This document shows positions 17,712 to 26,027 of a DNA stretch of 64,000 nucleotides, in pieces. The stretch's first letter is position 1, and each line of letters opens with the position of its first letter. Where the stretch lies: assembly GCF_003096815.1 (NCBI RefSeq), contig NZ_QENY01000002.1, positions 1-64,000 of the forward strand, given 5' to 3'. This stretch comes from Hallella colorans (GTDB lineage: Bacteria; Bacteroidota; Bacteroidia; Bacteroidales; Bacteroidaceae). Below the pieces are notes generated by a model, which did no database searches, was not told the DNA's origin, and worked only from the letters and a program-made list of their open reading frames with translations. Position numbers and translations under genes: made by a program.

Positions 17712-18980
17712 ATGAATAATTATCGTTTAAAATACTTTTTTGTATCAATTTTTTTAATAGTAAGCATGTGTTCATGGGCACAGGTTCGTTATCAGAACGC
17801 TCGCCATGCGTTCAAGAGCAATAGCATGTGTAATGCCTATCAAGACTCTTTGAAAAACTTTGGTGATTCGTTATATAGACCTGATGTAAAGGCCGTATCG
17901 CCTCTAACCAAGCAGGATATGGCTTTCTTGTTTCTACCATTGACTTTTTATAAAAATATCACACATCATGCTTTCGTCATTGACGAGACACTTTCGCCTA
18001 TAGACGCCCAGCTGCTGAGTATTTACCTTCGGCGGCCTGACATGATAAAAAGCACCCAAAGCGAGTTGGAAAGGGTGGGGCCTACATTAGCGCCAACCAC
18101 TGTTACCAAGGATCCTACAGTCTCGGTGCAACAGCCTTCGGCTAAGGAGCCTGAGACTTTACCCGTGGACGTGGTGGTGTTGAAACCAAATTTTTGGACA
18201 TTGGCGGGCGATTACTACCTGCAATTCTTTCAAAACTACATTTCTTCTAATTGGTATAAAGGCGGTGAGAGCAACTATTCGATGGAGAGTGCCCTCACCT
18301 TGGAGGCCAACTATAATAATAAACAGCGGTTCAAATGGGATAACAAATTGGAGCTAAAACTTGGCTTCCAAACGTCTAAGAGCGACTCTTTGCACAAGCT
18401 GAGAACCTCAAACGATCTGTTGCGATACACCAGTAAATTAGGCCTTCAGGCTGCCAGAGGTTGGTACTATACCCTGCAACTCATCGCAAATACGCAGTTT
18501 ATGAGAAACTACAAGTCCAATCAACGACAGGTGTTGTCAGACTTTGCGTCACCATTGAATGTCAACGTGTCTTTCGGTATGGACTACACAGTCAATTGGT
18601 TTAAAGGTAAACTTAAGGGAAGCGCGCACTTGGCTCCCTTGGCTTACAACTTAAAATATGTAGATCGTTTGGCTTTGGGAGGTCGATATGGTCTTAAAGA
18701 GGGCAAGCGTACGCTTCACGATTTCGGTTCGCAGTTCACGGTCGATTTGAAATGGCGTTTCTCGGATAATATAACATGGCTAACCCGGTTCTATGGATAC
18801 ACCACTTACAAGCGTGCGGAGCTTGAGTGGGAAAACACTTTCACATTCCAATTTAACAAATATATATCTTCTAAGCTGTTTGTATACCCACGCTTTGACG
18901 ATGGCCGCAAACGCGATGATATGTATGGTTATTGGCAATTGAAGGAGTATATTTCTTTAGGATTTTCTTACGATTTCTAA
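17712..18980 (+). CDS. DUF3078 outer-membrane protein
   Basis: 422 residues from the ATG at 17712 (an earlier TTG at 17679 adds a non-signal-like stretch). A signal peptide ends near CSWAQ. The middle and C-terminal parts alternate polar and aromatic residues as in a beta-barrel, with the DUF3078 marks SNWYKGGESNYSM, KFKWDNKLEL-type strands and a TQFMRNY turn; the protein ends in a phenylalanine (GFSYDF), which is the usual outer-membrane sorting signal. A Pro/Thr-rich linker lies around residues 115-155. The family is common in Bacteroidetes and has no assigned function. It is transcribed alone, divergent from pyrG. Confidence 0.85.
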   Translation: MNNYRLKYFFVSIFLIVSMCSWAQVRYQNARHAFKSNSMCNAYQDSLKNFGDSLYRPDVKAVSPLTKQDMAFLFLPLTFYKNITHHAFVIDETLSPIDAQLLSIYLRRPDMIKSTQSELERVGPTLAPTTVTKDPTVSVQQPSAKEPETLPVDVVVLKPNFWTLAGDYYLQFFQNYISSNWYKGGESNYSMESALTLEANYNNKQRFKWDNKLELKLGFQTSKSDSLHKLRTSNDLLRYTSKLGLQAARGWYYTLQLIANTQFMRNYKSNQRQVLSDFASPLNVNVSFGMDYTVNWFKGKLKGSAHLAPLAYNLKYVDRLALGGRYGLKEGKRTLHDFGSQFTVDLKWRFSDNITWLTRFYGYTTYKRAELEWENTFTFQFNKYISSKLFVYPRFDDGRKRDDMYGYWQLKEYISLGFSYDF

Positions 18981-19689
18981 CTGTTATTATGAGATGCCAG
19001 CACTATTAGCATGGCTCAATGTTTAGCATGCCCTATGCTTGTCTACTTGCTTGGCGTGCAATTTTGTGATTATTGGTGTTGTTTTTGTACGAAAAAATGC
19101 TCTTTATATTGAGCTTTCATGTCAAAATAATATCATAATACAATGTGCATATTACATGGTTTTTTAGGTAAAAAAAGACTTCTTTTTGCTCCAAAAAGAT
19201 CCAACTTCGATGTTTGTGGCGTGGGGAGCTTGTGCGAATAGGGCTTAATCGCATTGCCTTTAAGCCTTTAACACATGATGAAAGGATATTATTCGAAGCC
19301 CGAACAAGCACTAATCACGACATGATTAAGGCCTAAAGACGATGGTAAAAATGTTTTTCTGATTTAAAACAAATCTCCTAAAACTGTAAAAGGGTGATTT
19401 GTAGACATTTATTGAATACCCTTTATTTTTTAATTTGAGGGGGTATGGTTTGGCTTTTTTATAAATAAATGAGTTTTCAGTAGTTTTTTGTCTGTTATTT
19501 TCAACATGGTTTAGGTTTTGTTGGTTAAGAATATTCTTTTATAAAATAATTTTTTTTGTGGGAGATCAAACATAGGAGAGGGCAACAAGATAGAAAGGAG
19601 TGTCTATATGAAGAATACGATCTTATAATCTCCATTTATAGACAAAAGGCACCAAATGGCTATGTCAAATTTGCAGAAAAACCTGCCGT
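18981..19689. other. 709 bp convergent gap with no recognised gene
   Basis: The stretch between the converging DUF3078 and TonB-receptor genes is AT-rich with several T-runs. A short 64-codon frame on the minus strand (19311-19117) has no family resemblance and no credible start context. I see no tRNA, no perfect terminator hairpin and no repeat. Confidence 0.5.
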
Positions 19690-22065
19690 TTAGAATTCAA
19701 GCAGTATTTTGGCATTGAGCTGTCTGCCTGTCAAGAAGTTGGGAACGGCATATTGTTGGTTTGCCACATCGGTCACCCAGTAATATGAGTTTACGTTGTT
19801 GATGCCAAACAAATTTAAGCAGTCCAATCCCAACCAGATGTTTCTAAAAATGTTTTTATGTGAGATGTTTTGACGGTCAAGCAGTTTGTAACTCATACCT
19901 ATGTCCGCTCGCTTGTATGCTGGAGCTCGGAAAGTGTTGCGCTCAAGTGCCCTGTGTGGTGCGGAGAAAGGTAGGCCATCGGCCAATGCCAATTTAAGGC
20001 TCATTTTCCAACGTTTTGTTCCGGGGAAGAAATCGGTAAAAAAGAGATTGACAGCATATCTTTGGTCTGTGGGAAGGGGAATGGACATACCGTTTAGTTT
20101 CATCTTGGTGTCCATCAAGGAGAGCGTCAGCCACGAGTCGCTGCCAGGCACAAACTCGCCGAAGAGCTTAAGATCGACACCCGCCGCATGGCCCGAGGCC
20201 ATGTTGTTGCCTTCGTAAACCACTTTGACATTATTGATAGAGTAGGGTACAAGATGGTCCAAAAGTTTGTAATAAGCCTCTGCTGTGAGTTTGAAAGGGC
20301 GGTTAAACAAGGTGAACCGATAATCCATGCCAGCGATGAAGTGTATGGATCGCTGGCTTTTAATTTTTTTGTTGAGGGCGGCTAATGTTATGCCGTTCAC
20401 CGTGGATGTGTCGCGAAGCTCTTTGAAGAAAGGTGCTTGATAGTATAAGCCTGTGGCAAAACGTAGTGTGATGTTATGGCTAAAGGGAGGAATGATGCCT
20501 AACGATAGTCTCGGTGAAAGCGTGGATTCGCCATTGAAGCTCCATTTGGCAAAGCGAAGCCCATAATTTAACGTGAAAAGAGTGTGTCCACCTGATGATC
20601 TGAAGCGCCATGTATCTTGCGCGTAAGCCTCTACGCGCTTGGCGTCAAGCTTGTTTTTCGCGCGCAGAGAGTAGATCATATACAAGTCTTTACCTGTATG
20701 TGGTATGCTGTATCCAGCCGAATCGCGCATTTCGTACTCATTGGAAAATTCCTCGATATGCTCTTTTTTATATGTCAGCGCCCACTCCGTGCGGTGGTGT
20801 TTAGTGGTGTGTTTGAGCATGAGTTTGATGCTTCCCACTCGAGCTTTGAGGTAGTTGCGGGCATGCTCAAAATATGTACCCACTCCGAGATTTTCGGATG
20901 TTCCTGTCTCTGTGAGCCAATATTGTCCTTGAATGTCATAGCGTTCAGACTCAGAGGTGGAGAAAGCTGAGCCCAAAAGCGACACAGAAGTGGAATCGCC
21001 CAAATGCCTTGTTAAGCTGAGCGTGCCAAAATAGGTGCGGAAAATGTCTTTCTCCTTGCCGTCAAAATAGACTTTAAAAGCATGGACGCTTTTCAATGTG
21101 CCAAACTTTGTCTCGCGATCTGATGGCTGAAAGTTGAAATGATTGGCGGAAATGTTGCCGATAAGGTCCATGCTCCATCGCTTGTTGGGCTTGAAACTAA
21201 GATAGGTCTGGTAATCTAAAAAATTAGGATTGTACTCGCCCTTGGTGTCTAACGAGCCCAAGAGGTATTTTGTAGTCTTGTATCTCAGGCCGTGTGCCCA
21301 TGCGAATTTCTTGTTCGAAAATCCTATGTAGGCATTGCCTCCAAGGAGCGAAGCCATAACGTTAGCCTCGAATTTCTTTGGACGACGGTAGGTGATGTCA
21401 AGCGCGGACGACATTTTGTCGCCGTATTTGGCCTCAAAACCACCAGTGGAAAAGCCTATGCGCTCTACCATGTCGGGATTGATGACGGATAGCCCTTCTT
21501 GCTGTCCGCCACGCACGAGAAACGGCCGGAATACCTCGACATTATTTATATATACGAAATTCTCGTCAAAACTGCCGCCTCGGACATTGTATTGCGATGA
21601 TAACTCTGAGTGGGTTGACACGCCAGCCTGGCTCTGAATGAGCTCTTCCACGGCGTTGCCTGTGGTGGATGGTGTGGTTTTTAGTTGGTCTGTTTTAAGA
21701 TCTTGTGTTTGTCCTGACTGTATTTTCTGCCTGACAACATTTACCTCACCAATATGCTCTACATTCTCATAGAGTGTCACTTGTAGGGTTTGCACGCCTC
21801 TCGGCCTTGTCAATATTCTCGTTTTCGTTTTGTAACCTAACATTGCAAAGCGAACGATTACGGTGTCGGCAGAATGAAGCGTCATGCGAAATTCGCCCTT
21901 AAGAGAGGTCACGGTAACCTTGCCTTGTGTGGGGCACGACACAGTGGCAAGCTCAATGGGATTATTGTTTGGGTCACTCACTCGTCCTCTAAGGGTAAAA
22001 CTTTGGGCCGTGGCTAACATGGCCATGGCTATGAATATTGCCAAAAGAAGGGTTCGATGCTTCAT
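19690..22065 (-). CDS. TonB-dependent outer-membrane receptor with carboxypeptidase-like N-terminal domain
   Basis: 791 residues: signal peptide (MKHRTLLLAIFIAMAMLATAQ), a CarboxypepD_reg-like beta-sandwich (about 22-105: SFTLRGRVSDPNNNPIELA), a plug domain (about 110-230, with YNVRGGSFDENFVYINNVEV) and a 22-strand-type barrel ending in LLEF. It lacks the SusC-type length (~1000) and there is no SusD partner, so it is a receptor of the non-glycan type; the cargo could be a siderophore, vitamin or peptide. It follows the FemAB/GNAT-like gene by 72 nt on the same strand and may be co-transcribed. Confidence 0.92.
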   Translation of the reverse strand: MKHRTLLLAIFIAMAMLATAQSFTLRGRVSDPNNNPIELATVSCPTQGKVTVTSLKGEFRMTLHSADTVIVRFAMLGYKTKTRILTRPRGVQTLQVTLYENVEHIGEVNVVRQKIQSGQTQDLKTDQLKTTPSTTGNAVEELIQSQAGVSTHSELSSQYNVRGGSFDENFVYINNVEVFRPFLVRGGQQEGLSVINPDMVERIGFSTGGFEAKYGDKMSSALDITYRRPKKFEANVMASLLGGNAYIGFSNKKFAWAHGLRYKTTKYLLGSLDTKGEYNPNFLDYQTYLSFKPNKRWSMDLIGNISANHFNFQPSDRETKFGTLKSVHAFKVYFDGKEKDIFRTYFGTLSLTRHLGDSTSVSLLGSAFSTSESERYDIQGQYWLTETGTSENLGVGTYFEHARNYLKARVGSIKLMLKHTTKHHRTEWALTYKKEHIEEFSNEYEMRDSAGYSIPHTGKDLYMIYSLRAKNKLDAKRVEAYAQDTWRFRSSGGHTLFTLNYGLRFAKWSFNGESTLSPRLSLGIIPPFSHNITLRFATGLYYQAPFFKELRDTSTVNGITLAALNKKIKSQRSIHFIAGMDYRFTLFNRPFKLTAEAYYKLLDHLVPYSINNVKVVYEGNNMASGHAAGVDLKLFGEFVPGSDSWLTLSLMDTKMKLNGMSIPLPTDQRYAVNLFFTDFFPGTKRWKMSLKLALADGLPFSAPHRALERNTFRAPAYKRADIGMSYKLLDRQNISHKNIFRNIWLGLDCLNLFGINNVNSYYWVTDVANQQYAVPNFLTGRQLNAKILLEF

Positions 22066-22137
22066 GATGATACAATAACGACGTTTTTTTACGATTATTG
22101 CTTCATGGCAAAAGATAATCCACGTGGTGGATCGCCG

Positions 22138-23115
22138 TCATTCTTGATAGTACCAAGCGATAATCTTGTTAATGAAACTGATGGAAAAACGGAACCATCT
22201 GTAGTTGGATACGGGCTTTCCGCCGAAACGAAGAATAAAATCGCGAAGCGGGCTTTGGGGATAAGGCAAGCCTACGTCAAGGAAGTAGAAATGGGCATAA
22301 TTATTCTCCCAAGCATAATTGATGGCTTGCCAAATGGTTATCATGTTGGGATGGAGGTAAGCGTAGCGTTTCCGTTTGGATGCAAGGTACCACAAGAAGG
22401 CTTTGCCCTCAGAGTAAGCGCAAACACATCCACCAATGATTTTGCCTTTGTATAAGGTGACAAAGAGGCGCGCGTTGTCAGATTTGAAAAATTCGACAAA
22501 CTGCTTTTCAGGCGGGATAAGGCGTCGTGGTTTGAAGCGATAGAAATCGTGTATGAGTTTGTGGAGGCGTCTCGCTTCGTCCACATTTGCCGCCTCGCGC
22601 GTGGTTACGCCCATAGTGTATGCGTGATTGATGCGCACTAAGGCTTTCTTGCTGATACGTTCTATAGGTGTTTTTGAGTGCAGCGAGTTGTGCACTTCTT
22701 GCCATCTGACGGGAAAGTAAGTGTTTTGACGAAAATAACGGTAACCAAACATCTTACGTGAAAGATGACTGAACTCTATGTAGAAACACAGTTTGCGACG
22801 CAATTTGCGGGTGAGCGCTCTTAGCAACACGCCAAAAACCTCCTCCTGATCGACATCGTCCGCATATTCTCCTTCTCCAAAGACGCGTCCTTGGGTGTAT
22901 AACATGGGAGGCAACAAAGAACCTCGCCGCCTGATAATGGCCAAAACGTGCCCCACAACTTGACCTTTGGCGTTCGTGGCTACAACCATATAGGGCTTTT
23001 GCCCGGGCGTTTTCTCAATAATGTGAAAAAGCTCAGGACTGTGGAAGAAGTTACGGCTATTTAGATGGGGCAACTTCTCACCAGAGGTATATAGTTGTGT
23101 TTGGTAGGTTGCCAT
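22138..23115 (-). CDS. FemAB/GNAT-fold acyltransferase-like protein
   Basis: 325 residues from the ATG at 23115 (MATYQTQLYTSGEKLP). An upstream ATG at 23148 is open but lies ahead of the promoter-like box, so I reject it. The second half has GNAT-like strands and a helix (RLFVTLYKGKIIGGCVCAY, then WYLASKRKRYAYLHPNMITIWQAI), a layout shared with FemAB/BioF2-like acetyltransferases. No signal peptide. Substrate unknown; members of this group modify cell-wall peptides, lipids or sugars. The gene leads the TonB receptor and is divergent from kdsC. Confidence 0.72.
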   Translation of the reverse strand: MATYQTQLYTSGEKLPHLNSRNFFHSPELFHIIEKTPGQKPYMVVATNAKGQVVGHVLAIIRRRGSLLPPMLYTQGRVFGEGEYADDVDQEEVFGVLLRALTRKLRRKLCFYIEFSHLSRKMFGYRYFRQNTYFPVRWQEVHNSLHSKTPIERISKKALVRINHAYTMGVTTREAANVDEARRLHKLIHDFYRFKPRRLIPPEKQFVEFFKSDNARLFVTLYKGKIIGGCVCAYSEGKAFLWYLASKRKRYAYLHPNMITIWQAINYAWENNYAHFYFLDVGLPYPQSPLRDFILRFGGKPVSNYRWFRFSISFINKIIAWYYQE

Positions 23116-23119
23116 ACAG

Positions 23120-23149
23120 CAAAGATAAGAAAAAACTGTAACATTCAAA
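23120..23149 (-). promoter_or_regulatory. Promoter overlapping the start of the FemAB-like gene
   Basis: Minus-strand TTTG (23149-23146), an 18 bp spacer and TATCTTTG (23127-23120). The -7 box ends only 4 bp before the chosen ATG, so the predicted start of transcription falls at or in the start codon. Confidence 0.5.
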
Positions 23150-23171
23150 CACTTATACGCAATCTTTTTGT

Positions 23172-23179
23172 TAACTTTG
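23172..23179 (+). promoter_or_regulatory. -7 box upstream of kdsC
   Basis: TAACTTTG at 23172-23179 on the plus strand, 210 bp before the kdsC ATG; the -33 element is not evident. It would give a long leader of about 200 nt. Confidence 0.4.
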
Positions 23180-23389
23180 CATATAAAGTGAGATATGCCT
23201 TGGAAATATTAAATCGCGGGTTGATCTTGGGTAGGATATGACGATGGTGTCTCACGCTACGTGACAAAATGGTTGTGGCAACTTGTGTCGCTGGTAGAGA
23301 TGGTTTTGCCAAAAAAAGAATAACTGGTCTTGCTACTCCATGAGAATTGCACGGATAAATAACCTTGTAATCTATTATATTTTAAGCAA

Positions 23390-23908
23390 ATGATTAATTA
23401 TGAGCTTGGGAAGATAAAAGCGATCATTCTTGACGTGGATGGCGTGCTTTCAGCAGAAACCATTGGTATGGACGCAGAGGGGATGCCTGTGCGCACCATC
23501 AATATCAAGGATGGATATGCACTCCAGTTAGCGGCGAAAATGGGCTTGCGCGTCGCTATAATGACAGGTGGTCATGCTGATTCTATTTTTAAAAGATACA
23601 ATTACCTTGGCATAGAAGATATCTATACCAAATGTGCGGTGAAGATAGACACCTACGAAAGTTTTTTAAAGGAGTATGGGTTGCATGATGATGAGATAAT
23701 CTATATGGGCGATGATATACCCGATTACGAGGTAATGAAACGTGTGGGGTGCCCTTGTTGTCCGATGGACGCCTGTGCGGAGATTAAAGCGGTGTCTCTT
23801 TACATCTCTCAAAAAAGAGGTGGAATGGGGTGTGTGCGAGATGTGTTGGAACAAGTGTTACAGGCGCAAGGATTGTGGTTGAGCTCGGCCAAGGCTTTCG
23901 GCTGGTAG
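23390..23908 (+). CDS. kdsC: 3-deoxy-D-manno-octulosonate 8-phosphate phosphatase (KdsC-type HAD)
   Basis: 172 residues, the size of C0-type HAD phosphatases with no cap domain. Motif I DVDGVLSAE (nucleophile D16), motif II in IMTGGHAD, motif III K53-equivalent before the turn and motif IV YMGDDIPDYEVM are present, plus the KdsC-typical C-terminal RGGMGCVRDVLEQVL. The enzyme makes KDO for lipopolysaccharide core in the cytoplasm. It is followed by maf after 18 nt; the pair is commonly joined in Bacteroidetes. Confidence 0.9.
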   Translation: MINYELGKIKAIILDVDGVLSAETIGMDAEGMPVRTINIKDGYALQLAAKMGLRVAIMTGGHADSIFKRYNYLGIEDIYTKCAVKIDTYESFLKEYGLHDDEIIYMGDDIPDYEVMKRVGCPCCPMDACAEIKAVSLYISQKRGGMGCVRDVLEQVLQAQGLWLSSAKAFGW

Positions 23909-23926
23909 TTTTTAATTTTACAAGAA

Positions 23927-24487
23927 ATGAAGAAAATTGTGCTTGCAAGCAATTCTCCTCGTAGACGTGAATTGTTGGCGGGTTTGGGTTGTGATTTTGA
24001 GGTAAAAGTTATTGGTGGGATTACCGAGGGTTATCCTGACAATTTGTCGGTGCAAGAAATTCCACAATACATCGCTAAAGAAAAAGCTGATGCCTATAGT
24101 GTCGGTGATGACGAAATACTTTTGACCGCAGACACGGTGGTAGTGGTAGATGACGAGGTGCTCGGTAAACCTTGTGACGCCGATGACGCAAGACGCATGT
24201 TGCACAAATTGAGCGGAAGAGATCATCAAGTGATAACTGGAGTATGTCTCACCACGGCAGAAAATCGACGAGTTTTCTCGGTGACAACGAAGGTGACTTT
24301 TAAGAAATTGACAGACGCGGAGATAGATTTCTACATTGCTCGGTATAAACCTTATGACAAGGCTGGCGCTTATGGCATACAAGAATGGATAGGTTATATA
24401 GGTGTCACGGGCATTAACGGCAGCTATTTTAACGTGATGGGATTACCTGTTCAGCGTTTGTACGAGGAACTGAACATGTTGAAATAA
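23927..24487 (+). CDS. maf: Maf-like nucleoside triphosphate pyrophosphatase
   Basis: 186 residues with the family marks ASNSPRRRELL (7-17), ADTVVVVDDEVLGKP around residues 67-81, and KAGAYGIQEW with NVMGLPV near the C-terminus. The AYGIQ pattern places it with the YhdE branch, which hydrolyses dTTP and UTP (and modified forms) to monophosphates. Soluble and cytoplasmic, co-transcribed with kdsC and ended by a hairpin just after the stop. Confidence 0.93.
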   Translation: MKKIVLASNSPRRRELLAGLGCDFEVKVIGGITEGYPDNLSVQEIPQYIAKEKADAYSVGDDEILLTADTVVVVDDEVLGKPCDADDARRMLHKLSGRDHQVITGVCLTTAENRRVFSVTTKVTFKKLTDAEIDFYIARYKPYDKAGAYGIQEWIGYIGVTGINGSYFNVMGLPVQRLYEELNMLK

Positions 24488-24517
24488 AGGGTCTTCCTGC
24501 GAAGACCCTCAACTTTT
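24488..24517 (+). terminator. Terminator after maf
   Basis: AGGGTCTTC (24488-24496) and GAAGACCCT (24501-24509) form a perfect 9 bp stem with a 4-nt loop right at the maf stop, followed by a weak T-tract. It may also serve the converging efflux operon. Confidence 0.7.
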
Positions 24518-24682
24518 GCTCCAGCGAGCATGGCATGTGGCAGATTGTTTTCAAGGAATACCACAACAAGAAATATTCTCTGATGACCTTTTGTGATTAT
24601 TAAAGAAAATGAAAACAAGGGCCGCTTATCTTTGAGACTTTCCTTTTTATATGTGGAAAAGCCAAACGCGAGCATGGTGGTG

Positions 24683-26023
24683 TTACCATCCAATGCTCTG
24701 CTTGTATTCCAAGATTTTTGTTTGCAACTGAGCGTAGGCATCAACATAGCGATCCCTGCATTGCTGATATTTTTGCTGGGCATCTAACAATGTGTTGATG
24801 GTGGAAGTTCCGGCGTGATAGAAGTCGTTGTTTAGCCGTAGGTTTTCCTCGCTCTGCTCAATGCCTTTGCGAGCTAATTGCAGCTGCTTGTAAGCGTCGT
24901 CCATATCATCACGATTCTTTTGGATGCGTATCTTTAACAGTTGAGTGTTGTCCTCCAACTGTTCGCGTGCGTTTTGCTCGGCCAATTTCTTACGTTTGAT
25001 GGCGTGCGACCCTCCCCACCAGTCTGATATAGGTATGGTGACAGTGGCAAATATCATTCCGAAATTGTTGTCTAAATGACTTCCGAAATCGTAATAGTTG
25101 TAACCGGCACCAACGCCTATGGTAGGCATGTGCTTGCCAGTTTCCATCTTGCGTTGTAAGGTTTTGGCCTCAACATTCTTTTGCAAGAGTTTGTATTCAG
25201 GTGTCGCGGCAACGGCCGTGTTGGGGTCGATGGCATCCACTTGGTAGTCGGGTAATTGGTTAACATCTATCTCCGCGATGACATCAACAGTTTGGCCGTC
25301 CATGCCAATATACTGTGCCAGAACCCTTTGCGAGAGTTTCAGTCCATTGCTTAACTTGATGCGCGCGCTCTCCATCTCATTTTGTTTCAGTTGCACTGCG
25401 AGTAAGTCATTGCGCATGGCCACGCCAGCTTTCACGGCTATGTCGGCATCTTTCTCTATGTTTTTAAGCATATCAATTACCGCATCAATCGTTTTTTGCT
25501 TTTCTTTGAGTGACACCACTTGCCAAAAGTACTTTTCCGCAGTCAGCTCCACGGTGTTTACCGATGTCTCTTTTTGCAATAGTGCGGCGTCCTCGCCCAC
25601 TTTGGCCAATTTGTTGCCATTGACAATCTGCCCACCGGCAAACACTGGTTGAATGGCGGTAACGCCACCAATCAATCCATGTTTCATCATACTGTAAGAG
25701 AATGTCTCGGGTAACATGCCAGCTACCGATGGCGGTATCAGTTTGGCGATGGTTGGTGTGATGTAGTCTTTCACGTGGAAATCCTCTTGCAAGACGCCAC
25801 GATTGGCTTGATACCCCAAACCAAAAGCACTCACTTTGGGGAAGAAAAGTGTGAAAGCCTCTTGCTTTTGCTCGTGTGCTTGTGCCACAGCATTTTTAGC
25901 GGAACGTATCCCGATATTGTTTTCAAGAGCCATTTTCTTGACCTCCTCAAGCGAAAGTTGCTTCTGTGCCATGCCCATGAGTGGCAGGGCAAGGCACAAC
26001 GCTATCATATAATGTCTTTTCAT
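24683..26023 (-). CDS. TolC-type outer-membrane efflux protein
   Basis: 446 residues from the ATG at 26023 (MKRHYMIALC), 4 nt after the stop of the RND gene; the frame runs back to 26047 inside that gene but lacks a better start. Signal peptide up to GMAQ, then two repeats of the long-helix OEP domain (LSLEEVKKMALENN at the start; DAYKQLQLARKGIEQSEENL and TSTINTLLDAQQKYQQ in the second half). It forms the trimeric outer-membrane exit duct for the pump encoded by the two genes before it. The last 20 residues are reduced in hydrophobicity, as usual for this family. Confidence 0.92.
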   Translation of the reverse strand: MKRHYMIALCLALPLMGMAQKQLSLEEVKKMALENNIGIRSAKNAVAQAHEQKQEAFTLFFPKVSAFGLGYQANRGVLQEDFHVKDYITPTIAKLIPPSVAGMLPETFSYSMMKHGLIGGVTAIQPVFAGGQIVNGNKLAKVGEDAALLQKETSVNTVELTAEKYFWQVVSLKEKQKTIDAVIDMLKNIEKDADIAVKAGVAMRNDLLAVQLKQNEMESARIKLSNGLKLSQRVLAQYIGMDGQTVDVIAEIDVNQLPDYQVDAIDPNTAVAATPEYKLLQKNVEAKTLQRKMETGKHMPTIGVGAGYNYYDFGSHLDNNFGMIFATVTIPISDWWGGSHAIKRKKLAEQNAREQLEDNTQLLKIRIQKNRDDMDDAYKQLQLARKGIEQSEENLRLNNDFYHAGTSTINTLLDAQQKYQQCRDRYVDAYAQLQTKILEYKQSIGW

Positions 26024-26027
26024 CTTT

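Noticed and set aside
19117..19311. A 64-residue frame in the gap before the TonB receptor gene.
   Set aside because: No start context, no similarity and no codon bias like its neighbours.
18981..19689. Possible tRNA or small RNA in the long convergent gap.
   Set aside because: No cloverleaf arms or GTTCGA-type T-loop could be found.
22116..23148. Longer start of the FemAB-like gene at 23148.
   Set aside because: The added 11 residues lie before the -7 promoter box and are not family-like.
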